Shown here one piece after another: positions 1 to 10,437 of a stretch of 64,000 nt of DNA. The notes beneath the pieces are model-generated. The model did no database searches. It had not been told where the DNA came from and saw nothing but the letters and a program-made list of their open reading frames with translations. Location: assembly GCF_900106975.1 (NCBI RefSeq), contig NZ_FNNU01000002.1, forward strand, positions 248,001-312,000. The letters run 5' to 3'. Origin of the DNA: Pseudomonas kuykendallii (lineage in GTDB: Bacteria; Pseudomonadota; Gammaproteobacteria; Pseudomonadales; Pseudomonadaceae). The first letter of the stretch is position 1; each line of letters opens with the position of its first letter. The position numbers and the translations under genes are program-made.

Positions 1-910
1 ACAGCCGGGCCAGCTGTTCCCGGTGTGGCCGCGCTGGCGTCCGGAGGAGGCCATCGCGCTGTTCTCCACCACGCTGCTGATGTTGTTCCTGCCCAAGCTG
101 CTCAGTGTGATGCTGATCTGGTTCCAGGGCGCGCGGGAGTACGGTGGCAAGTTCAAGGTGACGGTGTCGATGCTGCTGGAGATGTTCTTCTCCATGCTGC
201 TGGCGCCGGTGCGCATGCTCTACCACACGATTTTCGTGACGGCGGCGTTCCTCGGCTGGTCGGTGCAGTGGAATTCACCGCAGCGTGACGACGACGCCAC
301 GCCGTGGAGCGAAGCGATCCGTCGCCACGGCATGCAGACGCTGCTCGGCGCCGCCTGGACGGCGCTGGTCGCCTGGCTGAACCCGCAGTTCCTCTGGTGG
401 CTGTCGCCGATCGTGCTGTCGTTGATGCTGTCGATTCCGGTCTCGGTGCTTTCCAGCCGTTCGCGTCCGGGTATCGCCACGCGCCGCGCGAAGCTGTTCG
501 TGATCCCCGAGGAGAGCAACACGCCGCGCGAGCTGAGCGCCACCGACGAGTACACCCAGCTCAACCGCGACAACCAGTTGAAGGACGGCTTCCGCAAAGC
601 GGTGGTCGATCCCTCGTTGAACGCGCTGGCCTGTGCGCTGGGAACCGCTCGACATGGCCACAGCGAGATCATCGAGCGGCAGCGTCAGCAGCAGATCGAG
701 CGAGCCCTCAGCGAAGGGCCGAAGGCTCTGGACGGTGCACGCAAGATGTTCCTGCTCAGCGACCCGGTCGCGCTGTCGCGCCTGCATGCGCAGGTCTGGC
801 GCAACGGCGTGGCACCCTGGCTGGCCGGTTGGGAAAAACTCCCCGCCGCCTCGGCCAACCCGCCAACGGGCACCCTCCAGGCCGACGGGCTTCCCCAGCC
901 CGCGGTCTGA
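1..910 (+). CDS. opgH: Glucans biosynthesis glucosyltransferase H, C-terminal part (cut by left edge)
   Basis: This is the C-terminal ~300 residues of the inner-membrane glucosyltransferase that polymerises UDP-glucose into osmoregulated periplasmic glucans. The reading frame is open to the window edge, so the start lies outside; the catalytic GT2 domain is not visible. What is seen is a set of long hydrophobic segments (from about visible residue 18, then around 50-75 and 115-145) followed by a charged cytoplasmic tail, as in OpgH/MdoH. The tail after the last membrane span carries the typical text around [10 protein letters not shown]. It converges on the UPF0158 gene across a hairpin. Confidence 0.93.
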   Translation, partial: QPGQLFPVWPRWRPEEAIALFSTTLLMLFLPKLLSVMLIWFQGAREYGGKFKVTVSMLLEMFFSMLLAPVRMLYHTIFVTAAFLGWSVQWNSPQRDDDATPWSEAIRRHGMQTLLGAAWTALVAWLNPQFLWWLSPIVLSLMLSIPVSVLSSRSRPGIATRRAKLFVIPEESNTPRELSATDEYTQLNRDNQLKDGFRKAVVDPSLNALACALGTARHGHSEIIERQRQQQIERALSEGPKALDGARKMFLLSDPVALSRLHAQVWRNGVAPWLAGWEKLPAASANPPTGTLQADGLPQPAV

Positions 911-917
911 AACCGAA

Positions 918-943
918 GCGGCGATGCGTGATCGCATCGCCGC
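918..943. terminator. Hairpin between convergent opgH and UPF0158 gene
   Basis: An 11-bp perfect GC-rich stem (918-928 with 933-943) and a 4-base loop sit just after the opgH stop. There is no strong T-run, so it may serve either strand weakly. Confidence 0.5.
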
Positions 944-960
944 CCGGTTCCTCGACGGTT

Positions 961-1434
961 TCAGGCCCTCAGTAGACGCCGGCGGATGCCTTCGGGCATG
1001 GACGAATCCGCCGCCGTTTCCGCGGCCGGCTCCAGTCCCAGTTCCATCAGCCAGTTCAGCGCCAGCTCGTGCAGCCGGGCCTTTTCGTAGATCGGCCAGG
1101 CTCGGCGTGCAGCGGGAAACTGCTCCAGCTCGTAGCCGAAGGTGCGCAGCGGCCGGCGGCTCTGCAGGGCCGCCGCCAGCAGCGGATGGGCATGCGGGTC
1201 GTGCAGGTCGAAGAGGAATGCCTCGCGCATGTCGATGCGGTCGGCGGTGTCCAGCGGCGGGATGCCGGCATAGCGCTCGGGATCGCTTTCCAGCTGGTGG
1301 AGGGTCTGCGCGTCGGGGTCGTCGGCATCCAGTGAGATGAACTGGCCGCTGTGCAGATCGAGGTAGTGCTCGAGGGGGCCCGGATCGTCCAGTGCGCGTT
1401 CCAGGCGGTGCATGTCGATGGTCAATACGCGCAT
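961..1434 (-). CDS. UPF0158 family protein
   Basis: A 157-residue cytoplasmic protein of unknown function. The family pattern is visible: a LDLHSG strand near the N-terminus, an IPP(L/I)D segment, a RRPLR(T/R)F segment and a final motif in which a Trp-rich helix (ALNWLMELGLEP) closes the protein, all typical of UPF0158. The ATG at 1434 was chosen over upstream in-frame starts because AGGAGG lies about 8 bases before it. It stands alone between opgH (convergent) and the chemoreceptor. No catalytic residues can be inferred. Confidence 0.8.
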   Translation of the reverse strand: MRVLTIDMHRLERALDDPGPLEHYLDLHSGQFISLDADDPDAQTLHQLESDPERYAGIPPLDTADRIDMREAFLFDLHDPHAHPLLAAALQSRRPLRTFGYELEQFPAARRAWPIYEKARLHELALNWLMELGLEPAAETAADSSMPEGIRRRLLRA

Positions 1435-1525
1435 ATCGTCGGCCTCCTGGGGTTTCCACCCGCAGTAGACCATAGTCACGGCCACCCGTGCGGCGCCCTT
1501 CGCGCGGGCGCCGACGACGGGGCGA

Positions 1526-3439
1526 TCAGGTCCGGAAGCGCGCCACCCGTTGTTGCAGTTCGGCGCCCAGGCGGGCCAGCTCGACGCTCGAGGCCGCGGT
1601 TTCCTCGCTGGACGAGGCGGTCTGCTCGGAGATGTCGCGCACGTTGATCACGCTGCGGTTGATCTCCTCGGCGACCACGCCCTGCTGTTCGGCCGCGGCG
1701 GCGATCTGCTGATTCATCGCCTGGATGGTCGACACCGCCCGGGCGATGTCGCCGAGACGGCTGCCGGCGCTGCGGGTCAGCTCGACCGTGCTTTCGGTCA
1801 GCGCCCGGCTGCTGTCCATCAGGCTGGCGGCGCGCTGGGTGCCGCTCTGCAGGCCCGCGATCAGCTCCTCTATCTCCTCGGTGGATTTCTGCGTGCGTTG
1901 CGCCAGGCCGCGTACTTCGTCGGCGACCACGGCGAAACCGCGTCCGGCGTCCCCGGCACGGGCGGCCTCGATGGCGGCGTTGAGCGCCAGTAGGTTGGTC
2001 TGCTCGGCGACCGACTTGATCACGTCGAGCACGCTGCCGATGCGCTCGCTTTCCTGCTTGAGCAGGCCGACCGCATCGTTGGAGCGGCTCACTTCGGCGG
2101 CCAGGCGATCCATCTGCCCCACCGCGTCGTTCACCGCGGTTTCGCCCTCGCGGGCCTGGCGATCGGCATTGCTGGCCGCGAGCGAGGCTTCCTCGGCGTT
2201 GCGTGCGACTTCCTGCACGGTAGCGGCCATCTCGTTCATCGCGGTGGCGACCTGGTCGGTCTCGCTCTTCTGGTTGTTCACCCCGGCGCTGGTCTGCTCG
2301 GTGACCGCGGACAGCTGTTCGGCGGCGCTGGCGATCTGGGTGACGCCGTCGCGGATATGCCCGAGCAGCTCGCGCAGGTTGAGGGTCATGCGCTGCATGC
2401 TCTTCTGCAACTGGCCAAGTTCGTCTTTGCGTCGCACCTGAATGTCCTGGCTTAGGTCGCCGGACGCGATACGTTCCGCCGCGACCAGGGTGAGGTTGAG
2501 GGGGCGGGTAATCTGCCGGGTGATCAGCGCCGCGGCGAACACGCCGATCAGCAGCGCCAACGCGGCGCTGATCGCGAGCAGCCCGCGGGTGCGCCCGGTT
2601 TCGCTGGTGCGCTTCTCGTTCTGGATCTGGTAGAGCTGCTGGGCGATCTGCAGGAAGCGCTCACCCTCGCTCTGCATGGCGGCGAACTGAGCGGCAGCCG
2701 CATCGCTGGCGGTCCGGAACTGCGCGACGGCATTACGGTAAGCCTGCAGTGCGGTGGCGATTTCGCCCAGGCTGGCATCTGCCGCGCCGGTCTGCTGGCC
2801 CAGTTGGGTGACGCTGCCGATGGCGGCGTCGACGGCGTCGAGCGCGGTCTGTTGCACGCTCGGATCGTTGCTGTAGGTGTAGCCGCGCACCTGGTAGCGC
2901 GCCTGCTGCATAGCGAGGCGCAGTTGGGCGACGAGGCGGAACTCGGCGAGCCGGGTGGCATCGTCGAGCGCGCTGTCACCGAGCACGCGCTGCTTCAGGG
3001 CGGTGATCAGTTGCACGGCGTGATCGGCATTGCTGCCAAGGCTGGCGCGGGCAGCCTCGCGGGTCTGGTAGGCCTGGCCCAGCAGCTCGATGGCTTTCTG
3101 GTAGGCGTCATTGGTGGCGTCCTGCTCGCCAACCAGTTCCATGTCGTCGGGGTCGAGGGTCGCGCCCAGGTCGTCGGAGATCTTGTCGATGTCCTTTAGG
3201 TGGCCACGCAGCCGCTCGGCCGTAGCGGGCTCCTGCTTGATCAGATACTGCAGGCGGGAGACGTTCAGGTCCTTGGTCATTTCGCCGAAGCGCGCGGCCG
3301 CGCCCAGTTTGTCTCCGCGCTCGATGGTCTGTCCAAGGCTGAACCAGCCGGTAAGGGTGATCAGCAGGGTAAGCAGCAGCACCAGGCCGAAGCCCAGAGC
3401 GAGTTTGAGTTTGACGCTAAGGTTGTCGAACCAGTCCAT
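1526..3439 (-). CDS. Methyl-accepting chemotaxis protein, HBM-type sensor
   Basis: A 637-residue membrane chemoreceptor. Domain order: short N-terminus, TM1 (about 11-33), a ~250-residue all-helical periplasmic sensor resembling the helical bimodular (HBM) fold, TM2 (about 282-305), HAMP (about 305-357), then the long coiled-coil signalling domain with the invariant hairpin ([18 protein letters not shown]). The ATG at 3439 has a GGAGA ribosome site 7 bases upstream. By position it matches PAO1 PA5072 (McpK, reported to sense alpha-ketoglutarate); the ligand here is inferred from that position only. No pentapeptide CheR tether is seen at the C-terminus. Confidence 0.88.
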   Translation of the reverse strand: MDWFDNLSVKLKLALGFGLVLLLTLLITLTGWFSLGQTIERGDKLGAAARFGEMTKDLNVSRLQYLIKQEPATAERLRGHLKDIDKISDDLGATLDPDDMELVGEQDATNDAYQKAIELLGQAYQTREAARASLGSNADHAVQLITALKQRVLGDSALDDATRLAEFRLVAQLRLAMQQARYQVRGYTYSNDPSVQQTALDAVDAAIGSVTQLGQQTGAADASLGEIATALQAYRNAVAQFRTASDAAAAQFAAMQSEGERFLQIAQQLYQIQNEKRTSETGRTRGLLAISAALALLIGVFAAALITRQITRPLNLTLVAAERIASGDLSQDIQVRRKDELGQLQKSMQRMTLNLRELLGHIRDGVTQIASAAEQLSAVTEQTSAGVNNQKSETDQVATAMNEMAATVQEVARNAEEASLAASNADRQAREGETAVNDAVGQMDRLAAEVSRSNDAVGLLKQESERIGSVLDVIKSVAEQTNLLALNAAIEAARAGDAGRGFAVVADEVRGLAQRTQKSTEEIEELIAGLQSGTQRAASLMDSSRALTESTVELTRSAGSRLGDIARAVSTIQAMNQQIAAAAEQQGVVAEEINRSVINVRDISEQTASSSEETAASSVELARLGAELQQRVARFRT

Positions 3440-3566
3440 CGAGTGTCTCCACGACAAGAAGGCCATTCCCTGGGGCGGGATGCTGCGCTTATCGGCCGCA
3501 GGTCGCGACTCTATAGAGGTGTAGGACAATTTTACAGGCGAACCGTGAAATCCGCAGGACGCGGGT

Positions 3567-4274
3567 TCAGTACAGGCGTGCGAGGAGGGCGGTGACGGCG
3601 GTTTCGACCCGCAGGATGCGATCGCCGAGCTGCACGGGCGCCAGTCCCGCCGCGATCATCTTCTCGACTTCATAGGGAATCCAGCCGCCTTCCGGGCCGA
3701 TCGCCAGCGTCACCGGAGCGTCGACGCCGCGCGGGCAGGCGGGGTAGTCGCCCGGGTGGGCGATCAGACCGAGGCTGTCGGCAGCGACCGATGCCAGTCG
3801 ATCTTCTACGAAGGGCTTGAAGCGCTTCTCGATGCTCACGTCCGGCAACACCGTGTCGCGCGCCTGTTCCAGACCGAGAATCAGCTGTTCGCGGATCGCG
3901 GCAGGCTCGAGGAAGGGCGTCTGCCAGAAGCTCTTTTCCACGCGGTAGCTGTTCAGCAGGACCAGGCGCGGAACGCCCATGGCGGCGACCGTCTGCAGCA
4001 CGCGGCGAAGCATCTTCGGGCGCGGCAGGGCGAGCAGCAGGGTCAGCGGCAGCTTGGCCGGAGGTGTCTGGTCGAGATCGACCTGCAGTTCCGCTTCGTC
4101 GGCTTGTAGCCGCAGCAGGCGCGCCGTGCCCATCGCTCCGCCCAGGCGGCCGACGCGCAGGCTGTCGCCGGCCTCGGCGCGGTGCACGTCATGCAGGTGG
4201 GTGAGGCGGCGATCGCGCAGGATCGCCCGGTCCGCCGCGACGAAATCGGCGTCTTCCAGCAACAACAGGTTCAC
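3567..4274 (-). CDS. rsmE: 16S rRNA (uracil(1498)-N(3))-methyltransferase
   Basis: RsmE uses S-adenosylmethionine to methylate N3 of U1498 in 16S rRNA. The 235-residue length is typical of the family. The SPOUT-fold C-terminal signature is clear: AIGPEGGW near residue 190 and [11 protein letters not shown] near 215, which form the knotted SAM site. The start is the GTG at 4274, whose GTGA overlaps the tatC stop and gives the expected N-terminus ([11 protein letters not shown]). The tight overlap shows co-transcription with the tat genes upstream. Confidence 0.93.
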   Translation of the reverse strand: MNLLLLEDADFVAADRAILRDRRLTHLHDVHRAEAGDSLRVGRLGGAMGTARLLRLQADEAELQVDLDQTPPAKLPLTLLLALPRPKMLRRVLQTVAAMGVPRLVLLNSYRVEKSFWQTPFLEPAAIREQLILGLEQARDTVLPDVSIEKRFKPFVEDRLASVAADSLGLIAHPGDYPACPRGVDAPVTLAIGPEGGWIPYEVEKMIAAGLAPVQLGDRILRVETAVTALLARLY

Positions 4275-5053
4275 GGCAGCGGCGCGGGCGGCTGGTCGGC
4301 GCGTTCGCTGTCTTCCTGCTCGTCGCGGCTCTTGCGCACGAAGCGCGAGAACAGCAAGCCGACCTCGAAGAGCATCCACATCGGCACGGCCAGCAGGGTC
4401 TGCGACATGGGGTCCGGTGGGGTGAGGATCATCCCGACCACGAAGCAGCCGATGATCACGTAAGGGCGGATCTTCTTCAGGTAGGCGACGTCGACGACGC
4501 CGATCAGCGTCAGCAGGACCACCGCGACCGGAATCTCGAAGGTCAGGCCGAAGGCGAACAGCAGAGTGAGGAAGTCCAGGTAGCTGTTCACGTCGGTCAT
4601 CGTGGTGACGCCTTCCGGCGCCTGGCTGATGAAGAAGTGGAACATCAGCGGGAACACCAGGTAGTAGGCGAAGGCCATTCCGGCGTAGAACAGCACGATG
4701 CTCGACGCCAGCATCGGCACGGCGATGCGCTTCTCGTGCTTGTACAGGCCCGGCGCGATGAAGCCCCAGATCTGCCCGAGGATGATCGGCATCGCCAGCA
4801 GCACCGAGACGATCATGGTCAGCTTCAGTGGCGCGAGGAACGCCGAGGCCGGATCGATGGAGATCATCGTCGCGCCTTCGGGGAGAAAGCGCCGCAGCGG
4901 TTCCGAGGCGTAGGCGTAGATCTGTTTGGAGAAGTACAGCAGGCTGATGAAAATCAGGAAGACCGCGGCCACGCAGCGCAGCAGGCGCGTGCGTAGCTCG
5001 GTGAGGTGCGAAACCAGGGGCATTTCCTGGTCCTGTTCCGGTATCTCGCTCAT
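4271..5053 (-). CDS. tatC: Sec-independent protein translocase TatC
   Basis: TatC is the six-span inner-membrane core of the twin-arginine translocase and binds the RR signal peptide with TatB. The 260 residues contain the conserved N-terminal acidic/LTELR segment ([12 protein letters not shown]) and six hydrophobic spans, plus the conserved [11 protein letters not shown] and PPDPMSQ regions of the family. It overlaps the tatB stop by 4 bases (ATGA) and its own stop overlaps rsmE, so it sits mid-operon tatA-tatB-tatC-rsmE. Expected to work with the adjacent TatA and TatB in export of folded proteins. Confidence 0.97.
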   Translation of the reverse strand: MSEIPEQDQEMPLVSHLTELRTRLLRCVAAVFLIFISLLYFSKQIYAYASEPLRRFLPEGATMISIDPASAFLAPLKLTMIVSVLLAMPIILGQIWGFIAPGLYKHEKRIAVPMLASSIVLFYAGMAFAYYLVFPLMFHFFISQAPEGVTTMTDVNSYLDFLTLLFAFGLTFEIPVAVVLLTLIGVVDVAYLKKIRPYVIIGCFVVGMILTPPDPMSQTLLAVPMWMLFEVGLLFSRFVRKSRDEQEDSERADQPPAPLP

Positions 5054-5436
5054 GGGTTACGCGGCGGCTCTGGCGTGACGGGGGTATCGACCGCCGGCGG
5101 CGACAGGGCGTCGCTCTTCGGCTCGGGATGCAGCGCGGCCTCCACGGTCTCCGGCGAAGCGGCGCTGGGCTGCTCCGGCGTGGTGTTCGTCGGCGGCTGG
5201 ATGCTGCGCTTCATCTCGCGCTCCAGCGACAGGATGTTCTCGTTGTGCAACTGCCGGCGAATCTCGTCGGCGCCGATTTCGCGCTCCACTTCCTGTTTGA
5301 TCGCATTGAAGCTGCGCTTGAGCCGGCCCACCCAAAGGCCGGCGGTACGCGCCGCGCCCGGCAGGCGCTCCGGCCCGAGGACCAGCAACGCCACCAGGGC
5401 GATCAGCAGCAGTTCGCCGAAGCTGATACCGAACAT
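5050..5436 (-). CDS. tatB: Sec-independent protein translocase TatB
   Basis: A 128-residue single-span membrane protein that partners TatC in binding twin-arginine signal peptides. It begins [10 protein letters not shown], has one N-terminal hydrophobic span ending in the LGPERLP hinge, an amphipathic helix, and a Pro/Thr-rich variable tail, all diagnostic of TatB. It lies 3 bases after tatA and overlaps tatC by 4 bases. Confidence 0.96.
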   Translation of the reverse strand: MFGISFGELLLIALVALLVLGPERLPGAARTAGLWVGRLKRSFNAIKQEVEREIGADEIRRQLHNENILSLEREMKRSIQPPTNTTPEQPSAASPETVEAALHPEPKSDALSPPAVDTPVTPEPPRNP

Positions 5437-5439
5437 GGA

Positions 5440-5682
5440 TTAATCCTTGCGCGCCGGCTCTTCGACCTTGTGCGCCTGCGCGTCGATGGTGTGCGGCTGC
5501 TCGAGCGGCGTGGTCGAGGCCTTCGGCTCTTCGGTCGGGCGCTCGTCGTCGTTCATCGCCTTGCGGAAGCCCTTGATCGATTCGCCGACATCCGCGCCCA
5601 GGCCCTTGAGCTTCTTGGTGCCGAAGACCAGTACTACGACAATGAGAATGACGATCCAGTGTTTCCAGTCGAAAATGCCCAT
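5440..5682 (-). CDS. tatA: Sec-independent protein translocase TatA
   Basis: An 80-residue pore-forming Tat component. The N-terminus ([13 protein letters not shown]) leads into one membrane span that ends in the FGTKKL hinge, followed by an amphipathic helix with conserved Gly and Phe ([15 protein letters not shown]) and an acidic tail. The ATG at 5682 has GGAG upstream and is preferred to a longer frame. It is the first tat gene, 17 bases after the hisE stop, so the his and tat genes are probably one transcript. Confidence 0.96.
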   Translation of the reverse strand: MGIFDWKHWIVILIVVVLVFGTKKLKGLGADVGESIKGFRKAMNDDERPTEEPKASTTPLEQPHTIDAQAHKVEEPARKD

Positions 5683-5698
5683 GGAGAACCTCGTGTGA

Positions 5699-6034
5699 TT
5701 AATGGGAGTCGGAGCGGGCGGCCTTTTCGGCATGCCCGGAGAGGCCGAAGCGCCGGTCCAGTTCGTCCAGCACGGCCTGCGGATGCTGGCCGAGGGCGGC
5801 GAGCATGACCAGGCTATGGAACCACAGGTCGGCGGTTTCGTAGATCAGGTCGCTGCAGTCGCCGCTACTGGCGGCGTCCTTGGCAGCGAGGATGGTTTCC
5901 ACCGACTCCTCGCCGAGTTTTTCCAGGATCTTGTTCAGACCCTTGTGGTACAGACTGGCGACGTAGGAACTGTCGGCCGACGCGCCCTTGCGCGCCTCGA
6001 GCACTTCGGCCAGGCGGTCGAGCGTGTCAGTCAT
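5699..6034 (-). CDS. hisE: Phosphoribosyl-ATP pyrophosphatase
   Basis: HisE hydrolyses phosphoribosyl-ATP to phosphoribosyl-AMP and pyrophosphate, the second step of histidine biosynthesis. The 111 residues hold the all-alpha NTP-pyrophosphohydrolase motif with the metal-binding glutamates (KLGEESVET and the downstream ETADLWFH). The start overlaps the hisI stop by 8 bases. As in other Pseudomonas, hisE and hisI are separate genes joined to tat rather than fused as in enterics. Confidence 0.95.
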   Translation of the reverse strand: MTDTLDRLAEVLEARKGASADSSYVASLYHKGLNKILEKLGEESVETILAAKDAASSGDCSDLIYETADLWFHSLVMLAALGQHPQAVLDELDRRFGLSGHAEKAARSDSH

Positions 6035-6428
6035 GGTGATGGCCCACCGCGTAGATGGCTTTCGGGTCTTTCAGCGGCGCCTCGACGGTCTTCCAGTCGC
6101 CCTCCTGGTAAACCCGGTAGAAGCAGCTTTCGCGCCCGGTGTGGCAGGCAATGCCGCCGACCTGCTCGACCATCAGGATGATCACGTCGGCGTCGCAGTC
6201 CAGGCGCAGTTCGTGCAGCTTCTGCACGTGGCCGGAGTCCTCACCCTTGCGCCAGAGCTTGTTGCGCGATCGCGACCAGTAGATCGCCCGGTTTTCCGCG
6301 ACGGTCAGGCTCAGCGCCTCACGGTTCATCCAGGCCATCATCAGCACCCGGCCCGTACGGTGGTCCTGGGCGATGGCGGCGACCAGGCCGTCGGCGTTCC
6401 AGTTGATCTCGTCAAGCCAGTCTTTCAT
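6027..6428 (-). CDS. hisI: Phosphoribosyl-AMP cyclohydrolase
   Basis: HisI opens the purine ring of phosphoribosyl-AMP (third step of histidine synthesis). The 133-residue protein shows the zinc/magnesium site: the Asp-rich LDCDAD stretch near residue 84 followed by Cys residues in [21 protein letters not shown](N)KLWRKGE segment is the usual substrate-binding loop. It precedes hisE with overlap. A separate promoter in the ~98-base gap after ubiB is possible. Confidence 0.96.
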   Translation of the reverse strand: MKDWLDEINWNADGLVAAIAQDHRTGRVLMMAWMNREALSLTVAENRAIYWSRSRNKLWRKGEDSGHVQKLHELRLDCDADVIILMVEQVGGIACHTGRESCFYRVYQEGDWKTVEAPLKDPKAIYAVGHHHD

Positions 6429-6505
6429 GGTGTCTTTCCGCGCCGGCGCGCCCTGTTCGCAGGGCTCGCGCCGTACTGCCAGTGTCTATGGAGGGGACCT
6501 AGTGT

Positions 6506-6527
6506 GCCAGCCGATGACGCGGCTGGC
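6506..6527 (-). terminator. Hairpin directly after ubiB
   Basis: An 8-bp stem (6506-6513 with 6520-6527) and a 6-base loop begin at the ubiB stop codon. No T-run follows, so termination is uncertain. Confidence 0.35.
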
Positions 6528-8137
6528 TATCGGCGCACGACCAGGTAAAGACCCGCCGCGGCCATGATCCACATCGGCCAGGCCTCGATCGCGTTCAGCG
6601 ATCCGGCGTTCGCGGCGAGTACCGCACCACCGCCGAGCAGGGCTGCACCGAGCAGGCGCAAGATGCCGCCGTCGCGACGTTCGCGCCAGGGAGGCGGCGG
6701 GTCTTCGGCATGCGGTTGCGACATCCGTTCGAGCAGGTCGCGGGTCATGTTGGCCAGGTGCGGCACCTGTTCGAGTTGTGTCTGCAGGTTGCGCAGCAGG
6801 GTTTTCGGGCTCATCCGCTCCTTCATCCAGCGTTCGAGGAAGGGTTGCGCGGTGGTCCAGAGGTCGAGGTCCGGGTAAAGCTGGCGACCGAGGCCTTCGA
6901 TGTTCAGCAGGGTTTTCTGCAGCAGCACCAGCTGCGGCTGGATTTCCATGTTGAAGCGCCGTGCGGTCTGGAACAGGCGCAGCAGCAACTGGCCGAAGGA
7001 AATGTCGCGCAGCGGCTTCTCGAAGATCGGCTCGCAGACGGTACGGATCGCCGCCTCGAACTCGTTGACCTTGGTGTCCTTGGGAATCCAGCCGGAGTCG
7101 ATGTGCAACTGCGCCACCTTGCGGTAGTCGCGCTTGAAGAACGCCACCAGGTTGCGTGCCAGGTAATCCTGGTCTTCCGGCGTGAGGCTGCCGACGATGC
7201 CGCAGTCCACCGCGATGTATTGCGGGTTCCACGGTTGCTGGGTGCTGACGAAAATGTTGCCGGGGTGCATGTCGGCGTGGAAGAAGCTGTCGCGGAACAC
7301 CTGGGTGAAGAAGATCTCCACGCCGCGCTCGGCGAGCAGCTTCATGTCGGTACGCTGGCTGGCGAGGGTCGCCAGGTCGGTGACCGGAACGCCGTAGATG
7401 CGCTCCATCACCAGCACTTTCGGCCGGCAGTAGTCCCAGTGCACCTGTGGCACGTAGAGCAGCGGCGAGCCGGCGAAGTTGCGCTTCAGCTGGCTGGAGT
7501 TGGCCGCCTCGCGAAGCAGGTCGAGTTCGTCGTAGATGACCCGCTCGTAGTCGCTGACCACTTCCACCGGGTGCAGGCGGCGCGCCTCGCTGGACAGCCG
7601 CTCCGCGAGCCGGGCGATCAGGAACAGCCAGGCGATGTCCTGGGCGATCACCGGCTTGAGCCCCGGACGCACCACCTTGACCACCACTTCCTCGCCGCTG
7701 TGCAGGCGCGCGGTATGCACCTGGGCTACCGAGGCCGAGGCCAGCGGTTGCTGCTCGAAGCGGGCGAACAGCCGGGCGATCGGCGCGCCGAGCTGCGACT
7801 CGATCAGGGCCACGGCCTGTTGCGGCGGGAACGGCGGCACCTTGTCCTGCAGGAAGCTCAGCTCGTCGGCGATATCTTCGGGCAGCAGGTCGCGGCGCGT
7901 GGAGAGAATCTGGCCGAACTTGATGAACACCGGGCCGAGGCCTTCCAGCGCCAGGCGCAGGCGCTGCCCGCGGCTGTGCGGCGAGGTGCGCCGCGGCAGC
8001 CAGCGCCAGGGCAGCAGGTAGCCGCAGACGCGCAGGTACCAGGGCAGCGGCAGTTCGAGGACCAGGTCGTCGAGGCGATAGCGGATCACCACGAAGAGGA
8101 TGCGGAGCAGGCGGCTTAGCGCGGCGAACAGCTTCAT
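6527..8137 (-). CDS. ubiB: Ubiquinone biosynthesis ATPase/kinase-like protein UbiB
   Basis: UbiB is an atypical ABC1/ADCK-family protein kinase-like ATPase required for ubiquinone synthesis, probably by supplying lipid precursors to the Ubi complex. The 536 residues include the signature KxGQ motif ([16 protein letters not shown]), the catalytic region with HADMHPGN and the metal-binding DCG, and C-terminal hydrophobic segments that anchor it in the inner membrane. Its ATG overlaps the ubiJ stop by 4 bases, so ubiE-ubiJ-ubiB form one operon. Confidence 0.95.
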   Translation of the reverse strand: MKLFAALSRLLRILFVVIRYRLDDLVLELPLPWYLRVCGYLLPWRWLPRRTSPHSRGQRLRLALEGLGPVFIKFGQILSTRRDLLPEDIADELSFLQDKVPPFPPQQAVALIESQLGAPIARLFARFEQQPLASASVAQVHTARLHSGEEVVVKVVRPGLKPVIAQDIAWLFLIARLAERLSSEARRLHPVEVVSDYERVIYDELDLLREAANSSQLKRNFAGSPLLYVPQVHWDYCRPKVLVMERIYGVPVTDLATLASQRTDMKLLAERGVEIFFTQVFRDSFFHADMHPGNIFVSTQQPWNPQYIAVDCGIVGSLTPEDQDYLARNLVAFFKRDYRKVAQLHIDSGWIPKDTKVNEFEAAIRTVCEPIFEKPLRDISFGQLLLRLFQTARRFNMEIQPQLVLLQKTLLNIEGLGRQLYPDLDLWTTAQPFLERWMKERMSPKTLLRNLQTQLEQVPHLANMTRDLLERMSQPHAEDPPPPWRERRDGGILRLLGAALLGGGAVLAANAGSLNAIEAWPMWIMAAAGLYLVVRR

Positions 8138-8751
8138 GCTTGGGGCTTGGGTCCTTGGACGAGACGCTCGACACGCGCCTCAAGACGGTCGAGGGCCAGT
8201 TTCAGCGCATCGAGTTCGGCGAAACGTGCTTCGGCTTCGCGGGCACCGACCAGGCTGGCGGTTTCCTCGGCCAGGTAATCCTTGAGGTCGAGACGCAGGC
8301 TGTCGAGGCTCTGCTCGGCCCAGTTCGACGCACCGCGCAGGCGACTGCCGAGCACATGGCTGGCCACCGGGCCGATCCAGCGCGACAGCTCGTATTCCCA
8401 GTCCAGCTCGAGGTCCTGAAGTACCGCCGACAGTTCCATCAGCACGCCGCTGTCGCCGTCGATCTGCACGTCCGGGCGATGCAGCACGGCGGTCTTCTGC
8501 CGGCTGGTGGCCAGGCGCAGCAGGGTGCCGGCGGGGGCGCGCAGCACGCAATCCGCCGGAGCCGCCCATTGCCGGGCCAGGCGCAGGCCGTCCGCGTGCG
8601 GCAGGATGAACAGGCGCACGGCGGGCGAGGCGCAGTCGACCTCGATCACCTTGCCGGACAGCCCGGCGAGGCGCGCCTGCGCGCTGCTGTCCAGCGCGAG
8701 GATTCGGTTGATGCCGCTTTCGGCGGCGGCGAGCAGGGCCTGGGTGATCAT
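8134..8751 (-). CDS. ubiJ: Ubiquinone biosynthesis accessory factor UbiJ (SCP2 domain)
   Basis: UbiJ is a lipid-binding scaffold of the aerobic ubiquinone-biosynthesis complex. The 205 residues have an N-terminal SCP2-type sterol-carrier domain (about 10-115) and a C-terminal amphipathic/coiled-coil segment rich in Glu, Ala and Leu that usually binds UbiK. The ATG at 8751 shares bases with the ubiE stop, giving tight coupling. Sequence is less conserved than its neighbours; the call rests on fold-like pattern plus the ubiE-ubiJ-ubiB order. Confidence 0.9.
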   Translation of the reverse strand: MITQALLAAAESGINRILALDSSAQARLAGLSGKVIEVDCASPAVRLFILPHADGLRLARQWAAPADCVLRAPAGTLLRLATSRQKTAVLHRPDVQIDGDSGVLMELSAVLQDLELDWEYELSRWIGPVASHVLGSRLRGASNWAEQSLDSLRLDLKDYLAEETASLVGAREAEARFAELDALKLALDRLEARVERLVQGPKPQA

Positions 8752-9521
8752 CAGGGCTTGATTCCCCGATGCAGGGCGACGATGCCGCCGGTCATGTTGT
8801 GGAAGGTGACCGCGGCGAAGCCGGCATCGGCCATCATGCCCTTGAGGGTTTCCTGATCCGGGTGCATGCGGATCGACTCGGCGAGGTAGCGGTAGCTGTC
8901 GGCATCGTTGGTGATCAGCTTGCCCATCATCGGCAGCAGACTGAACGAGTAGACGTCGTAGGCCTTGGACAGCAGCGCGCTGGACGGTTTGGAGAACTCC
9001 AGTACCAGCAGCCGGCCACCCGGCTTGAGCACACGCAGCATCGAGCGCAGGGCGTCTTCCTTGTGGGTGACGTTGCGCAGCCCAAAGGCGATGGTCACCA
9101 CGTCGAAGTGGTTGTCCGGGAAGGGCAGCTTTTCCGCGTCGGCTTGGACGAACTTGACGTTGCCGGAGACGCCCTTGTCCATCAGGCGGTCGCGGCCGAC
9201 GGCGAGCATCGAGGCGTTGATGTCGGCCAGTACCACTTCGCCGGTCGGGCCGACCAGGCGCGAAAACTGCCGGGTCAGGTCGCCGGTGCCGCCCGCGATG
9301 TCGAGCACCCGGTTGCCGGTGCGTACACCGGAGAGCTCGATGGTGAAGCGCTTCCACAGGCGATGAACGCCGCCGGACATCAGGTCGTTCATCAGGTCGT
9401 ACTTGGCCGCCACCGAATGGAACACCTCGGCGACTTTCTGCGCCTTCTGGCTCTCCGGCACGCTCTTGTAGCCGAAGTGGGTGGTGGGCTCGGCGTCTTG
9501 GCGGTTAAGCGGATCGTTCAT
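8751..9521 (-). CDS. ubiE: Ubiquinone/menaquinone C-methyltransferase
   Basis: UbiE is the SAM-dependent C-methyltransferase that converts demethoxy-quinol intermediates in ubiquinone (and menaquinone) synthesis. The 256 residues show motif I ([12 protein letters not shown]), the conserved N-terminal [13 protein letters not shown] segment and the family signature with EFSKP near residue 175. Length is standard. It is the first gene of the leftward ubiE-ubiJ-ubiB run and is divergent from the small PHA-system gene. Confidence 0.97.
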   Translation of the reverse strand: MNDPLNRQDAEPTTHFGYKSVPESQKAQKVAEVFHSVAAKYDLMNDLMSGGVHRLWKRFTIELSGVRTGNRVLDIAGGTGDLTRQFSRLVGPTGEVVLADINASMLAVGRDRLMDKGVSGNVKFVQADAEKLPFPDNHFDVVTIAFGLRNVTHKEDALRSMLRVLKPGGRLLVLEFSKPSSALLSKAYDVYSFSLLPMMGKLITNDADSYRYLAESIRMHPDQETLKGMMADAGFAAVTFHNMTGGIVALHRGIKP

Positions 9522-9673
9522 GTCGCAGGCACCGGTGAATAAAAGTGGCGGCCATTCTAAACCGAAAAGCCGACGCCAGGCGCCACGCGCTGTGCGCCGT
9601 GCGCGCCGCCGTGGGGCGTGGCTGGTCGCGCTTGATATAGTGTCGCGTCCAACTGCCGCAGCAAGGAGCCTGC

Positions 9674-9955
9674 ATGTCCTCCATCCGCATCGAACGCGAA
9701 CATTCCCTCGGCCTGGAAGCCGCCCGCGGCAAGGCCGAGGCGATCGCTGCCCGGCTCGCCAGCGATTTCGGCGTCAGCTCGCAATGGGCCGGCGACGATC
9801 TCGAGCTGAGTCACTCGGCGGCCAATGGGCGCATTCAGGTCGAGGAAGACAGGGTACGCATCGAGTTGAAACTGGGCCTGATGCTCGCCGCGATGAAGGC
9901 GCCGATCCAGGCGAAGATCGAGCGCAGCCTGGAGAAGGCGCTGGGCCAGGCCTGA
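9674..9955 (+). CDS. Polyhydroxyalkanoic acid system family protein (PHA_gran_rgn)
   Basis: A 93-residue protein resembling the small family found next to polyhydroxyalkanoate loci (PHA_gran_rgn). Visible are the [13 protein letters not shown] start, an alpha/beta body and a lysine-rich C-terminal helix ([16 protein letters not shown]). A GGAG ribosome site lies 7 bases before the ATG. In P. aeruginosa this gene is followed by the pha synthase/phasin genes; here the next gene is the DUF971 gene, so its role without the pha genes is unclear. Function is not established. Confidence 0.8.
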   Translation: MSSIRIEREHSLGLEAARGKAEAIAARLASDFGVSSQWAGDDLELSHSAANGRIQVEEDRVRIELKLGLMLAAMKAPIQAKIERSLEKALGQA

Positions 9956-9980
9956 GCACTGCCCCGTTGCCCTTGAATAC

Positions 9981-10004
9981 GCCGGCTCGAGACCTCGGGC
10001 CGGC
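9981..10004. terminator. Hairpin between convergent genes
   Basis: A GC-rich inverted repeat (GCCGGC at 9981-9986 and 9999-10004, with further inner pairing) lies between the PHA-system gene and the convergent DUF971 gene. No T-run is present. Confidence 0.4.
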
Positions 10005-10006
10005 GC

Positions 10007-10378
10007 TCAGAGCATCAGCCTGACCACCGATTCGCTGGGGTCGCGCGAGCGCCCGGCGGCGGCGAGTTGCTCCAGGTACTCGGCCCAGAGTTGTTTCTGG
10101 TGCGTAGCCAGCTGGTACAGGTAGTCCCAGCTGAACAGGCCGCTGTCGTGGCCGTCGTCGAAGGTCAGTTTCAACGCGTAGTTGCCCGCCGCCTCCACCT
10201 TGCTCAGGCCGACGCCGATCTTGCCGTACTGCAGGACCGGCGTGCCGTGACCCTGCACTTCGGCCGACGGCGAATGCACGCGGAGGAATTCGGCGGGCAG
10301 GCTGTAACGCTCGGCGCCGTATTCCAGGTCCAGGGTTTTCGACGCCTTGCGCAGTTTGATCGCGGTGGGGACGCGCAT
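10007..10378 (-). CDS. DUF971 (gamma-butyrobetaine hydroxylase-like N-terminal) protein
   Basis: A 123-residue protein consisting of a single DUF971 domain, the fold found at the N-terminus of gamma-butyrobetaine hydroxylases. Typical features are the repeated beta-strand pattern with LRVHSPSAEVQGHG, an AVGNYAL-like strand (here EAAGNYALKLTFDDGHDSGLFSWDYLYQL) and the Trp-Tyr-rich core. Stand-alone members are linked to Fe-S protein assembly in some literature, but the function here is not shown by sequence. In P. aeruginosa the orthologue lies between phaC1 and hslU. Confidence 0.85.
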   Translation of the reverse strand: MRVPTAIKLRKASKTLDLEYGAERYSLPAEFLRVHSPSAEVQGHGTPVLQYGKIGVGLSKVEAAGNYALKLTFDDGHDSGLFSWDYLYQLATHQKQLWAEYLEQLAAAGRSRDPSESVVRLML

Positions 10379-10437
10379 CGGTGGAGCTCCAGCGGATTCA
10401 CCCGCGACGAAGGATCGGCCCTCGCCGCGGGGCAGGT